From Lachnospiraceae bacterium (GTDB lineage Bacteria; Bacillota; Clostridia; Lachnospirales; Lachnospiraceae): 64,000 bases of DNA. The notes below the pieces were generated by a model. It did no database searches, was not told the origin of the DNA, and worked only from the letters and a program-made list of their open reading frames with translations. Both the position numbers and the translations under genes were made by a program. Below, piece after piece: positions 36,318 to 45,207 of the stretch (positions are counted from its first letter, which is position 1; every line of letters starts with the position of its first letter). The DNA lies in contig DLZQ01000066.1 in the NCBI GenBank assembly GCA_003447295.1, forward strand, positions 35,904 through 99,903. The letters run 5' to 3'.

Positions 36318-36371
36318 GTGTTAACCTTCTTTCCGAACAAAATGGAATGTAAAGTTTGTGTAATATCTAAT

Positions 36372-36400
36372 ATTATACCGTGCTTCTTGCTTGCTAACAA
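36372..36400 (-). promoter_or_regulatory. Promoter of the DUF5050 gene
   Basis: On the minus strand TTGTTA (36400-36395) and TATAAT (36377-36372) are exactly 17 bases apart, about 55 bases before the ATG. Confidence 0.75.
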
Positions 36401-36416
36401 GGAAAAAGTGAGATAG

Positions 36417-36520
36417 AATGTAACTATTCAGAGCCAATGTGTTTCTGAATAGTTACATTTGGAGTCAGCGAATTCCGAATGTTTGAGAATTGCGGGAGCT
36501 GCTTTGCAGCGGAGCAATTC
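36417..36520. repeat. Tandem inverted repeats upstream of pheA
   Basis: AATGTAACTATTCAG (36417-36431) and CTGAATAGTTACATT (36445-36459) form a perfect 15-base stem. A second hairpin, GAATTGC/GCAATTC (36487-36493, 36514-36520), holds an inner GCTGC/GCAGC stem. No T-box or tryptophan-type leader features are seen. The TAACTATTCAGAGC sequence recurs inverted downstream of pheA at 37723-37736. Confidence 0.65.
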
Positions 36521-36550
36521 GCGGATATCAGTTAAGTTAAGGAGAACAGC

Positions 36551-37675
36551 ATGGATTTATCACAGTTAAGACAACAGATCGACACCATCGACAGGCAAAT
36601 CGTGGATCTCTATGAGAAGCGCATGGATGTCAGCAGACAGGTGGCGGAATATAAAATAGAGACAGGGAAAAAAGTATTTGACAAGCAGCGTGAGCAGGAG
36701 AAGATCGCCGGTGTCAAGGCACTGACTCACAACGATTTCAACAGCCACGGTGTGGAGGAACTGTTTGAGCAGATCATGTCCATGAGCCGGAAGCTTCAGT
36801 ACCAGCTGTTAGCCGCCCACGGAAGTGAGGGAAGGCTTCCTTTTATCGGCGTGGAAGAACTGGAAACCGACTGTGCCAGAGTGGTCTACCAGGGAGCGGA
36901 GGGGTCTTATTCCCAGGCTGCCATGCGCAGGTTTTTCGGGGAAAATGTCAATGCCTTCCATGTGGAAACTTTCCGGGATGCCATGAGTGCCATTGATGAA
37001 GGCAGCGCGGATTTCGCGGTACTTCCCATTGAGAATTCCACCGCCGGAATCGTGAATGAGATCTATGATCTGCTGGTAGAATTCGAGAATTATATCGTAG
37101 GAGAGCAGGTCATTCCCATCGAGCATTGTCTGCTGGCACTGCCCGGGACGAAGATGGAAGAGATCAAAAGAGTCTATTCCCATCCCCAGTCCCTGATGCA
37201 GAGTGCCAGATATCTTGCGGACCATGACTGGCAGCAGATCAGTATGCAGAACAACGCTTTCGCAGCATTAAAAGTAGCGAAGGAAAAGGATAAAACCCAG
37301 GCGGCTATCGCCAGCGAATACGCGGGAGAGACCTACGGACTGGAAATCCTGGAAAAAGGGATCAATGATTCCGACAGCAATTCCACTCGTTTTATCATTG
37401 TGACGAACCAGAAGATCTTTTGTAAAAATGCCAACAAGATCAGTCTGTGTCTGGAGATTCCCCACGAGAGCGGATCCCTGTATCACATTCTGTCCCATTT
37501 TATTTATAATAATCTGAATATGACCAAGATCGAGAGCCGTCCCATTCCCGACCGGAACTGGGAGTATCGTTTCTTCATCGATTTTGAGGGGAACCTTGCG
37601 GACAGCGCAGTGAAGAACGCACTGCGGGGACTTCGGGAAGAAGCCCGCAGCATGAAGATTCTGGGCAATTACTAA
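36551..37675 (+). CDS. pheA: Bifunctional chorismate mutase/prephenate dehydratase
   Basis: This P-protein makes phenylpyruvate for phenylalanine synthesis. Residues 1-85 are an AroQ chorismate mutase (LRQQIDTIDRQIVDLYEKRM). Residues about 112-285 are prephenate dehydratase (YQGAEGSYSQAA, LPIENSTAGIVNEIYDLL, DSNSTRFIIV). The ACT domain from about 295 keeps the Phe-binding TKIESRPIP motif. It is monocistronic and flanked by related inverted repeats. Confidence 0.96.
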   Translation: MDLSQLRQQIDTIDRQIVDLYEKRMDVSRQVAEYKIETGKKVFDKQREQEKIAGVKALTHNDFNSHGVEELFEQIMSMSRKLQYQLLAAHGSEGRLPFIGVEELETDCARVVYQGAEGSYSQAAMRRFFGENVNAFHVETFRDAMSAIDEGSADFAVLPIENSTAGIVNEIYDLLVEFENYIVGEQVIPIEHCLLALPGTKMEEIKRVYSHPQSLMQSARYLADHDWQQISMQNNAFAALKVAKEKDKTQAAIASEYAGETYGLEILEKGINDSDSNSTRFIIVTNQKIFCKNANKISLCLEIPHESGSLYHILSHFIYNNLNMTKIESRPIPDRNWEYRFFIDFEGNLADSAVKNALRGLREEARSMKILGNY

Positions 37676-37676
37676 G

Positions 37677-37736
37677 TATTACGAATGTAAGCATTTGACG
37701 ACCATTCGATAATAGTTACATAGCTCTGAATAGTTA
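37677..37736. repeat. Hairpin and inverted TAACTATTCAG copy after pheA
   Basis: TATTACGAATG (37677-37687) pairs with CATTCG-A-TAATA (37703-37714). GCTCTGAATAGTTA at 37723-37736 is the reverse complement of the sequence at 36421-36434. A shorter AATAGTTA copy lies at 37711. Confidence 0.55.
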
Positions 37737-37762
37737 AAACATAAGACAAGAAGGTTAGACAT

Positions 37763-39049
37763 ATGAGAGAAAAAGAACTGATCGTATATCGTGATTTTGA
37801 GGATGGGGAACTACTGTATGATATGGCCTTTCTTATGTCCCATTACGATGATGAATATTATAATACGGAGGATATGGCAGCACTGTTTTATGAGTGCATC
37901 CATGATCTGATCGATCTGGCGGGTAATTACGGATTTCATGGGAATCTGTGGCATTGTTACCTGGCAAATCTTTTGGTGAACAACGAGAACAGTTACAGCT
38001 GCGGCTGTGAGATCCGCGGAGAGATCGCCGGCTCCATCAACGATGCGGCGCTGCATGATATCCGCATTTTCAAGGAATTCTATGATTTTGATTTTGCTCC
38101 CATGATGGAGACACTTAAGGTACCGGAATTTTCCTTAATAGAAGATTATGCCAGCAGCATGCAGGAGAGCAAGGTCTATAATAAACGGATCTGCGCCCGG
38201 ATCTGTGAGCTGGCGGAGAAGTTCTGCGCAGACGGAACAGCTGAAGAGATGAAGGCTACCCTGACCCAGTTCTATAAAGAATACGGCGTCGGTAAATTCG
38301 GACTGCACAAGTCTTTCCGCATCACCCATGACGAGGAAGGCGTACATATCGTTCCGATTTTGAATATTGCCCATGTGAAGCTGGATGATCTGGTAGGCTA
38401 CGAGCTTCCCAAGAAAAAGCTGGTGGACAACACTGAGGCATTTGTGAATGGGAAAAAGGCCAATAACTGTCTGCTGTTTGGCGATGCCGGCACCGGTAAA
38501 TCCTCAAGCATCAAAGCTATTGCCAATGAATATTATGACAGGGGACTGCGTATTATCGAGGTCTACAAGCATCAGTTCCAGGATCTGAATACGGTCATCA
38601 GTCAGATCAAGAACCGTAATTATAAATTCATTATTTACATGGATGACTTAAGCTTTGAAGAATTTGAGATCGAGTACAAATACCTCAAGGCAGTCATCGA
38701 GGGCGGACTGGAGAAAAAGCCGGAGAATGTTCTGATCTATGCGACATCCAACCGTCGTCATCTCATCCGTGAGAATTACAGCGACAAGGAAGAGACCCGT
38801 GAGGATATGCACACCAGTGATACTGTGCAGGAGAAACTGTCGCTGGTATATCGATTTGGTGTGACTATTTACTTCGGTGCTCCCAATAAAAAGGAATTCC
38901 AGAATATCGTAAAGACACTGGCGGAGCGTTATCATGTGGAGATGCCGGAAGAGGAGCTTTTACTGGAGGCTAATAAATGGGAACTGTCCCATGGCGGATT
39001 GTCCGGAAGAAGTGCCCAGCAGTTCATTGATTACCTGTTAGGAAAGTGA
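37763..39049 (+). CDS. DUF815 AAA-type ATPase
   Basis: The 428-residue protein has an N-terminal region of about 200 residues specific to the family, then an AAA domain with Walker A GDAGTGKSSS near residue 240, Walker B FIIYMDDLSF and sensor segment VLIYATSNRRHLIRE. The biological role is unknown. It overlaps or abuts ppx, so it may work with polyphosphate metabolism, which is inference from context only. Confidence 0.88.
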   Translation: MREKELIVYRDFEDGELLYDMAFLMSHYDDEYYNTEDMAALFYECIHDLIDLAGNYGFHGNLWHCYLANLLVNNENSYSCGCEIRGEIAGSINDAALHDIRIFKEFYDFDFAPMMETLKVPEFSLIEDYASSMQESKVYNKRICARICELAEKFCADGTAEEMKATLTQFYKEYGVGKFGLHKSFRITHDEEGVHIVPILNIAHVKLDDLVGYELPKKKLVDNTEAFVNGKKANNCLLFGDAGTGKSSSIKAIANEYYDRGLRIIEVYKHQFQDLNTVISQIKNRNYKFIIYMDDLSFEEFEIEYKYLKAVIEGGLEKKPENVLIYATSNRRHLIRENYSDKEETREDMHTSDTVQEKLSLVYRFGVTIYFGAPNKKEFQNIVKTLAERYHVEMPEEELLLEANKWELSHGGLSGRSAQQFIDYLLGK

Positions 39050-39057
39050 GGAACCCT

Positions 39058-40608
39058 ATGAGTGTAAAAACTTTCGCTGCCATCGATGTGGGCAGTTTCG
39101 AACTCACCATGAAAATATTTGATTTTTCGGGGAAAAATACCATGCGGGAGATCGACTGTATCCGTCAGAGAATCGATCTGGGATCGGATACCTATGCCAA
39201 TGGGAAGATCAGTAATGAAAAAATGGATGATCTGTGTCATACCCTGAAAGAATTCGCAAAGATCATGGAATCTTATAAAGTGATCGCTTATAAGGCATAC
39301 GGCACCAGTGCCATCCGTGAGACGGAGAATACTCTGATCCTGCAGGATCAGATTGAGCAGCGCACCGGCATCCGGGTAGAGATCTTAAGCAACTCCGAGC
39401 AGAGATTTTTGGATTACAAGTCGATTGCCTCCAAAGGGGAGACGTTCCGCAGGATCATCGAGGAGAAGACGGCGATTTTGGACATTGGAGGCGGAAGTAT
39501 TCAGATATCCCTGTTTGACAAGGATACTCTGGTATCGACCCAGAACTTACGCCTTGGTGTATTGCGTTTACAGGAGCTGTTGAATCATCTGAATGCGGGC
39601 AGCACCCAGATGGAGCAGCTGGTGGACGAACTGGCTACGGCACAGCTGGATGATTATAAAAAGCTGTATCTTAAGGATCGTGAGATCAAAAATATCATTA
39701 TCGTGGATGATTATCTGTCACCCTGGGCAGTACGGAAGGCACATGATCGGGGAGACGGAAATGCCATGGTGGACAGTAAGGCATTTAACCAGCTGATGGA
39801 GGCACTTCGGACCAGAGGAACCACGGAGCTTGCAAAGCGGATGGATATTGCGGAGGAAAAAGTCCCTCTTGTGTATATCAGTGCGGTTCTGACCAAACGC
39901 ATTACCGAACTGATGGGAGCGGCGCTGATCTGGGCACCGGGTGTCACATTGTGCGATGGTATCGCTTATGAATATGCGGAGCAGAATAAATTACTCCGGG
40001 GAGAGCATGATTTCGCGGAGGATATTATCGCCTGTGCAATGAATATCAGCAAACGCTACAATGGCAGTACCAGGAGAGCAGACACCCTGGAACATATCAC
40101 CACCACGATTTTTGACAGTATGAAAAAGGTCCACGGCATGGGCCAGAGAGAGCGCTTGTATCTGCGCCTGGCTGCGATCTTGCATGACTGTGGAAAATAT
40201 ATCAGCATGATCAATATCGGAGAAGCGTCCTATGATATTATCATGGCGACGGAGATGATCGGACTTTCCCATATGGAGCGTGAGATCGTAGCTAATGTGG
40301 TGCGTTTTAATCACAGTAATTTCGTGTATTACGGGCAGGCACAGGATCGTCCCCAGGGACTGGATAAGGAGAGCTATTTAATTGTAGCGAAATTGACAGC
40401 TATATTGCGACTGGGCAACAGTCTGGACCGCAGCCACAAACAGAAAATGAAAGGTGTAAAGGCCGCACTGCAGGATAACGAACTGATCCTGAAAATAGAT
40501 ACCCAGGAAGATATTACGCTGGAAAGAGGATTCTTCCAGACGAACACAGAATTTTTCAAAGAAGTATACAGCATCACACCGGTGATCCGGCAGAAGAAGA
40601 AATTTTAA
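39058..40608 (+). CDS. ppx: Ppx/GppA exopolyphosphatase-type phosphatase
   Basis: The 516-residue protein has an N-terminal ASKHA phosphatase fold (FAAIDVGSFELTMKIF, AYGTSAIRET, AILDIGGGSIQISLFD) and a C-terminal HD-like domain (LRLAAILHDCGKY). It should split polyphosphate or pppGpp. ATG 39058 is chosen because GAGGA lies 6 bases before it; GTG 39046 overlaps the DUF815 stop. It is followed by ppk 18 bases later, pairing synthesis and breakdown. Confidence 0.9.
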   Translation: MSVKTFAAIDVGSFELTMKIFDFSGKNTMREIDCIRQRIDLGSDTYANGKISNEKMDDLCHTLKEFAKIMESYKVIAYKAYGTSAIRETENTLILQDQIEQRTGIRVEILSNSEQRFLDYKSIASKGETFRRIIEEKTAILDIGGGSIQISLFDKDTLVSTQNLRLGVLRLQELLNHLNAGSTQMEQLVDELATAQLDDYKKLYLKDREIKNIIIVDDYLSPWAVRKAHDRGDGNAMVDSKAFNQLMEALRTRGTTELAKRMDIAEEKVPLVYISAVLTKRITELMGAALIWAPGVTLCDGIAYEYAEQNKLLRGEHDFAEDIIACAMNISKRYNGSTRRADTLEHITTTIFDSMKKVHGMGQRERLYLRLAAILHDCGKYISMINIGEASYDIIMATEMIGLSHMEREIVANVVRFNHSNFVYYGQAQDRPQGLDKESYLIVAKLTAILRLGNSLDRSHKQKMKGVKAALQDNELILKIDTQEDITLERGFFQTNTEFFKEVYSITPVIRQKKKF

Positions 40609-40626
40609 GGGAGGCAGCAGGACAAT

Positions 40627-42753
40627 ATGGAAATCAATTTCAGTGATCCCAAGTATTATACCAACCGGGAACTCAGCTGGGTGCTTTTTGACCACAGAGT
40701 GTTGAATGAAGCCAGGGATAAAAACATCCCTCTGTTTGAACGGTTGAAATTTTTAAGCATTACAGCATCTAACCTGGATGAATTTTTCATGATCCGGGTG
40801 GCATCCTTAAAGGATATGGAGAATGCGGGCTATACCAAAAAGGATATCGCCGGCATGACGCCCACAGAACAGTTAAAGGCGCTGCATGTGGCGATCCATG
40901 AACTGGTGGATCTGCAATATTCCACTTATAACCGCTCCTTACTCCCTCTTCTGGAAAAAAACGGTCTGCATATCATCAGAGAGCATGAACAGCTGACGGC
41001 GGAGGAAGCTGCATATGTGGATCAGTATTTTCAGGAAAATGTGTATCCCGTACTGACCCCTATGGCAGTAGATTCTTCCAGACCTTTTCCCCTGATCCGC
41101 AACAAGTCTCTGAACATCGGAGCCATGGTGCGGAAGAAAAACAGCGATGAGGAACTGGAATTCGCCACCGTACAGGTGCCCAGCGTCTTAAGCCGTGCGG
41201 TGCGGATCCCGTCCAAGGGCAAGAGCTGCAAGATCATTTTGTTAGAAGAGATCATCGAACGGAACATGGATAAACTGTTCCTGAATTATGATATTGTATG
41301 TGCCCATCCGTTCCGGATCATGCGTAATGCGGACTTAAGCATTGACGAGGATGAGGCGGCAGATCTGTTAAAAGAGATCGAGAAGCAGTTAAAGAAGCGT
41401 CAGTGGGGCGAAGCCATCCGCCTGGAAGTGGAAAGCGGCATGGATAAACGGCTGTTGAAGATCATTAAAAAGGAACTCAATATTGAGACACAGAATATTT
41501 ATGAGATCGACGGTCCCTTAGATCTGACGGTATTAATGAAAATCTACGGACTGGATGGATTTGACCATTTAAAGACGCCGAAGTATGAGCCTCAGCAGTC
41601 GCCGGCACTGCCCGCGGGCTGTAATATTTTCGAGGAGATCCGTAAGGGTGATATTCTGTTACATCATCCGTTCCAGAGTTTTACGCCGGTGGTGGATTTC
41701 ATCCGTCAGGCGGCGAGAGACCCGGAAGTACTGGCCATCAAACAGACGTTGTATCGTGTCAGCGGCAATTCTCCGATCATAGCGGCACTGGCGCAGGCAG
41801 CGGAGAACGGTAAGCAGGTTACGGTTCTGGTGGAACTGAAAGCCCGTTTCGATGAAGAAAATAATATTGTCTGGGCGAGAATGCTGGAAAAGGCAGGCTG
41901 CCACGTTATCTACGGACTGGTAGGATTAAAGACCCATTCCAAGATCACGCTTGTGGTCCGCAGAGAAGAGGACGGCATCCGCAGATACGTCCATCTGGGC
42001 ACCGGCAACTATAACGATGCTACGGCGAAGCTGTATACGGATGTGGGAATGTTGACCTGTGCGGAACGTATCGGAGAGGATGCCACGGCAGTGTTCAACA
42101 TGCTGTCCGGTTATTCGGAACCGTTGTTCTGGAACAAACTGGCTCTGGCACCGTTATGGCTGAAGGATAAATTCCTGCATCTGATCGAACGGGAGAAAAA
42201 TTATGCGCTGGAGGGAAAGAACGCCCATATCATTGCGAAGATGAACTCCCTCTGCGACAAGGATATTATCCGTGCCCTGTATGAGGCAAGTGCGGCAGGC
42301 GTGAAGATCGAACTGATCGTTCGAGGTATCTGCTGCCTGAAGGTGGGGATCCCGGGTGTCAGCGAGAATATCAGTGTCCGCTCCATCGTCGGTAATTTCC
42401 TGGAGCACAGCCGCATTTTCTATTTTGCAAATGATGATCATTATGAGATCTACTGCGGAAGTGCCGACTGGATGCCCCGTAATCTGGAGCGTCGTGTGGA
42501 GATCCTCTTCCCGGTGGATCGACCGGAGCTGAAGGAGGAATTGCTACATATCCTGAACAGTCAGCTGAAGGATAATGTGAAGGCTTCGATTTTACAGCCG
42601 GATGGCAGCTATGAGAAGCAGGACAAGAGAGGAAGGCAGCTGTTTAACTCTCAGGATGCTTTTTGCCTGGAGGCCATTCAAAAAGCAAAGGAGGCTGCGG
42701 GAGAATCTGCCATCGAAAGCAGAACTTTTATCCCGGAGACACATCATGAATAA
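40627..42753 (+). CDS. ppk: Polyphosphate kinase 1
   Basis: Ppk1 makes polyphosphate from ATP. The 708-residue protein has the N-terminal YTNRELSWVLFDHRVL domain, the phospho-acceptor His in GLVGLKTHSKITLV, RYVHLGTGNYND and YCGSADWMPRNLERRVEI. The length is normal. Its end overlaps the maf start by 8 bases. Confidence 0.97.
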   Translation: MEINFSDPKYYTNRELSWVLFDHRVLNEARDKNIPLFERLKFLSITASNLDEFFMIRVASLKDMENAGYTKKDIAGMTPTEQLKALHVAIHELVDLQYSTYNRSLLPLLEKNGLHIIREHEQLTAEEAAYVDQYFQENVYPVLTPMAVDSSRPFPLIRNKSLNIGAMVRKKNSDEELEFATVQVPSVLSRAVRIPSKGKSCKIILLEEIIERNMDKLFLNYDIVCAHPFRIMRNADLSIDEDEAADLLKEIEKQLKKRQWGEAIRLEVESGMDKRLLKIIKKELNIETQNIYEIDGPLDLTVLMKIYGLDGFDHLKTPKYEPQQSPALPAGCNIFEEIRKGDILLHHPFQSFTPVVDFIRQAARDPEVLAIKQTLYRVSGNSPIIAALAQAAENGKQVTVLVELKARFDEENNIVWARMLEKAGCHVIYGLVGLKTHSKITLVVRREEDGIRRYVHLGTGNYNDATAKLYTDVGMLTCAERIGEDATAVFNMLSGYSEPLFWNKLALAPLWLKDKFLHLIEREKNYALEGKNAHIIAKMNSLCDKDIIRALYEASAAGVKIELIVRGICCLKVGIPGVSENISVRSIVGNFLEHSRIFYFANDDHYEIYCGSADWMPRNLERRVEILFPVDRPELKEELLHILNSQLKDNVKASILQPDGSYEKQDKRGRQLFNSQDAFCLEAIQKAKEAAGESAIESRTFIPETHHE

Positions 42754-43450
42754 GAAGATCATATTAGCATCCGCCTCCCCCAGGAGGCGGGAGCTCTTGT
42801 CCCAGATAGGACTTGATTTTGAAGTTGTGGTCAGCGAGACCGAGGAAAAGATCACATCCACAGAGCCTGCGAAGGTGGTGGAAGAGTTGTCCGCGCAGAA
42901 GGCGGAAGCGGTGTGGGAGAAGCTTTTCTCTATGACGGCATCGCAGGGTTCGGTTACTGACGCCGAACGACTGGAAGAAGGATCCGGTGTCAGCCGGACG
43001 GATGAAGGTTCCGAAGGCTTTGATCCGGAACAGACAAGTGGAGAAACTACTATAACAGATAATGTTGTGTTGGGAGCCGATACCGTGGTCGCCTGCGACG
43101 GTAAGATCCTTGGTAAGCCTGCGGATACGGAAGCTGCGGTAGCCATGCTTACTATGCTGCAGGGCAGAGGACATGAGGTATACACAGGCGTGACGATCCT
43201 CTATGAGGAAAATAGTGAGAGGAAGACGCTGACTTTTCATGAGAAGACCATAGTGCATTTTTATCCCATGACCGATGCACAGATCCGGGAATATGTGGCT
43301 ACCGGGGATCCGATGGACAAGGCTGGAGCATATGGCATTCAGGGGCTTTGTGCCCGGTATATCAGCGGCATCGTGGGTGATTACAATAATGTGGTAGGTC
43401 TTCCCGTGGGAAGAGTCTATCAGGAACTGCATGGATTGCAGACAGTATAG
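42746..43450 (+). CDS. maf: Maf family nucleotide pyrophosphatase with acidic insert
   Basis: Maf proteins hydrolyse non-canonical or pyrimidine nucleoside triphosphates. ILASASPRRRELL at the N-terminus and GADTVV, KPAD, YGIQG and VVGLP motifs are intact. The 234-residue protein is about 40 longer than usual because of a Ser/Thr/Glu/Asp-rich insert between AVWEKLF and NVVLGADT (about residues 62-108). ATG 42746 has GGAG 8 bases upstream and overlaps ppk. Confidence 0.92.
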   Translation: MNKKIILASASPRRRELLSQIGLDFEVVVSETEEKITSTEPAKVVEELSAQKAEAVWEKLFSMTASQGSVTDAERLEEGSGVSRTDEGSEGFDPEQTSGETTITDNVVLGADTVVACDGKILGKPADTEAAVAMLTMLQGRGHEVYTGVTILYEENSERKTLTFHEKTIVHFYPMTDAQIREYVATGDPMDKAGAYGIQGLCARYISGIVGDYNNVVGLPVGRVYQELHGLQTV

Positions 43451-43470
43451 TAAATTTACGTTATTAGTGA

Positions 43471-43518
43471 ACGAATATCCTGCAAAGCAGGATGCTTGGT
43501 GCGATAGCACGAATTCGT
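43471..43518. other. Small three-way-junction element after maf
   Basis: ACGAAT/ATTCGT (43471-43476, 43513-43518) encloses two hairpins, ATCCTGC-AAA-GCAGGAT and GTGC-GATA-GCAC. There is no T-run. The shape resembles the larger elements at 215 and 18042. Confidence 0.55.
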
Positions 43519-43557
43519 GAGATTATATAATAAGTATCGGAAGAATGGAGCATTCAT

Positions 43558-44211
43558 ATGATAAAAGCAGCAATTTTTGACCTGGACGGAACCTTATCCG
43601 ATTCTATCATGAGTATGAAATACAGTGGAGACAGGACTATGGCGGAATTCGGCTATGGACCTTTCTCGGTACAGGATTATAAATATTTTGTGGGAGACGG
43701 TGCCGCCAATCTGATAAAGCGGGCACTGATCAAGGGTGGCGATACGGAACTTACCCATTTTGAGGCAGCCTATGCCAGATACAAGGAGATCTTCCAGGCG
43801 AACTGTATGTATCAGGTGAAGCCCTATGAAGGAATCCCCGAGCTGTTGGAAGAGTTGAAGAAACGAGGTATGAAGATCGCAGTACTTTCCAATAAGCCCC
43901 ACCATGCCACCGTGGATGTCATCGAGAGCCTGTTTGGCAAGGGCTATTTTGATGTAGTGCAGGGACAGGTGGACGGCGTGCCCATCAAGCCCGATCCCGC
44001 CGGAGTCTTCCGCATTTTAGACAAGTTTGGTCTCACCGCAGACGAAGTGCTCTACATGGGAGACACTGCCACAGATATGAAGACCGGCAAGGCAGCAGGT
44101 GCCTTCACCGTAGGTGTCCTCTGGGGCTTCCGTGACCGTGCGGAGCTGGAAGAAGGTCACGCCGACGCCATTATCGCACAGCCACTGGATCTGCTGAAGT
44201 ATTGCAAATAA
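43558..44211 (+). CDS. gph: HAD family phosphatase, phosphoglycolate phosphatase-like
   Basis: The 217-residue protein has the HAD nucleophile motif AIFDLDGTLSDS, motif II VLSNKP, the Lys in GVPIKPDPAG, and motif IV MGDTATDMKTGKAAG. It belongs to the Gph/PgmB group; the exact phosphoester is not certain. It lies 107 bases after maf. Confidence 0.88.
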   Translation: MIKAAIFDLDGTLSDSIMSMKYSGDRTMAEFGYGPFSVQDYKYFVGDGAANLIKRALIKGGDTELTHFEAAYARYKEIFQANCMYQVKPYEGIPELLEELKKRGMKIAVLSNKPHHATVDVIESLFGKGYFDVVQGQVDGVPIKPDPAGVFRILDKFGLTADEVLYMGDTATDMKTGKAAGAFTVGVLWGFRDRAELEEGHADAIIAQPLDLLKYCK

Positions 44212-44252
44212 TTGAGAGCATGGCTCGTAACGTAGGACTGCCATATCCCCAC

Positions 44253-44493
44253 GAACGCCCGCGGTGAACGGAACATCCTTCCTCGATGTAAGGTCTCCGG
44301 GTGTGAATTTTCTACGAAAAGTGATAAACAGTTCTCATCATTACGGGGTCGCCTACACGCGCCCTCCATGGCGCGAATCGGCTGACGCGGACATCGTGTC
44401 CGCTTTCCCCCTGTCTTTCAACACTTTTCAAGAAAATATCAACACCCTTCGACAAACATCCTCGGAAGGACATTCCATCCGCCGTGGGCGTTC
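44253..44493. ncRNA. 240-base imperfect palindrome, candidate structured RNA
   Basis: GAACGCCCGCGG at 44253 pairs with the end of an arm at 44457-44493 over about 30 bases. A second paired zone lies inside (GGGTGTGAATTTTC with a matching stretch near 44405-44440). Then there is a GC-rich tip, CGCGCC-CTCCAT-GGCGCG (44358-44375), and a side hairpin GCGGACA-TCG-TGTCCGC (44387-44403). Arm differences give more G-U pairs in the minus-strand RNA than in the plus. No promoter or T-run terminator was convincing. It could be a 6S-like or other rod-shaped RNA, or a palindromic mobile repeat. Confidence 0.5.
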
Positions 44494-44679
44494 TGTTTAC
44501 TGACTCCGCTAAAATCCATCAAATAACAGGAAATGGTGGAATTATTGTCTTGGGAGCAAATAATTTCCTCTATAATTACAGAAAAGATCTGATACAGAGG
44601 AATTGCTTCTTCTAAAGAACTTTTTTCTACTCAATTTCCACTATTTTCATTAGTTTAGGGTTGTTTTAAAGGAAAACAG
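44494..44679. other. Non-coding spacer
   Basis: AT-rich spacer of about 190 bases between the palindrome and the next structured element. No gene or clear promoter is supported. Confidence 0.4.
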
Positions 44680-44807
44680 TAGCCCCGGCTGGGTATAAGA
44701 ATAAGCAGACGTCGGTACTTAGCGGTCGTATTGTGACCGCTTATGTACCGTTACGTTCTGCGACAGAGCGCGAGCGTGTCGCGTTTCTTATACCCTGCCA
44801 AGGGCTA
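44680..44807. other. Multi-branched structured intergenic element, copy B
   Basis: The outer stem is TAGCCC/GGGCTA (44680-44685, 44802-44807) plus GGGTATAAGAA/TTCTTATACCC (44691-44701, 44785-44795). Inside are GCGACA/TGTCGC and a long arm 44710-44750. In minus orientation this arm reads CGGTACATAAG-CGGTC...GACCG-CTAAGTACCGACG, matching copy A at 18119-18159 except that the inner stem is replaced by another complementary pair. Confidence 0.75.
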
Positions 44808-44927
44808 CGGGGATATTTCACTAACTCTCAATTTACATCCACATCGAATTACTAATTGACGTAACTACATATCCATATTATGATGAGAATAAATAAGACA
44901 TTTTCGTAAGAATTTGGAGGTAATAGT

Positions 44928-45191
44928 ATGCGTGAATATGATGATGCGGTACTGGAATGCTTCCTGGACAAACAGCTCCAGCTTTTTCCGGAAGCCGTGG
45001 CAGAGACTCTGGATGAAGCAGAAGATTTTCTGGAAGAGTGCATGGCAGTCGTGGTAGATTCCGTGGATGATGTTATCGAGTATTTCGATGAAGCCGGCAT
45101 GGACGTGGACGGCGCTGTGGATGATGAGATTCTGGAAGCCGATGAAGTATTCGATATCGGAGACGGCAGATACCTGATCGTAGAAGCGTAA
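44928..45191 (+). CDS. Small acidic conserved protein
   Basis: The 87-residue protein is very acidic (many Asp and Glu, very few Lys or Arg) and ends GDGRYLIVEA. I recognise no domain. TTGGAGG lies before the ATG and a strong terminator follows, so it is a monocistronic real gene. The function is unknown. Confidence 0.75.
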   Translation: MREYDDAVLECFLDKQLQLFPEAVAETLDEAEDFLEECMAVVVDSVDDVIEYFDEAGMDVDGAVDDEILEADEVFDIGDGRYLIVEA

Positions 45192-45207
45192 ACAATGACA
45201 GACGAAA

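Noticed and set aside
36318..36550. T-box or phenylalanine leader-peptide attenuator before pheA
   Set aside because: No T-box sequence, no Phe-rich peptide and no U-run terminator; only inverted repeats are present.
44264..44503. 79-residue open frame in the 716-base gap
   Set aside because: It lies entirely on the palindrome and has no ribosome site.
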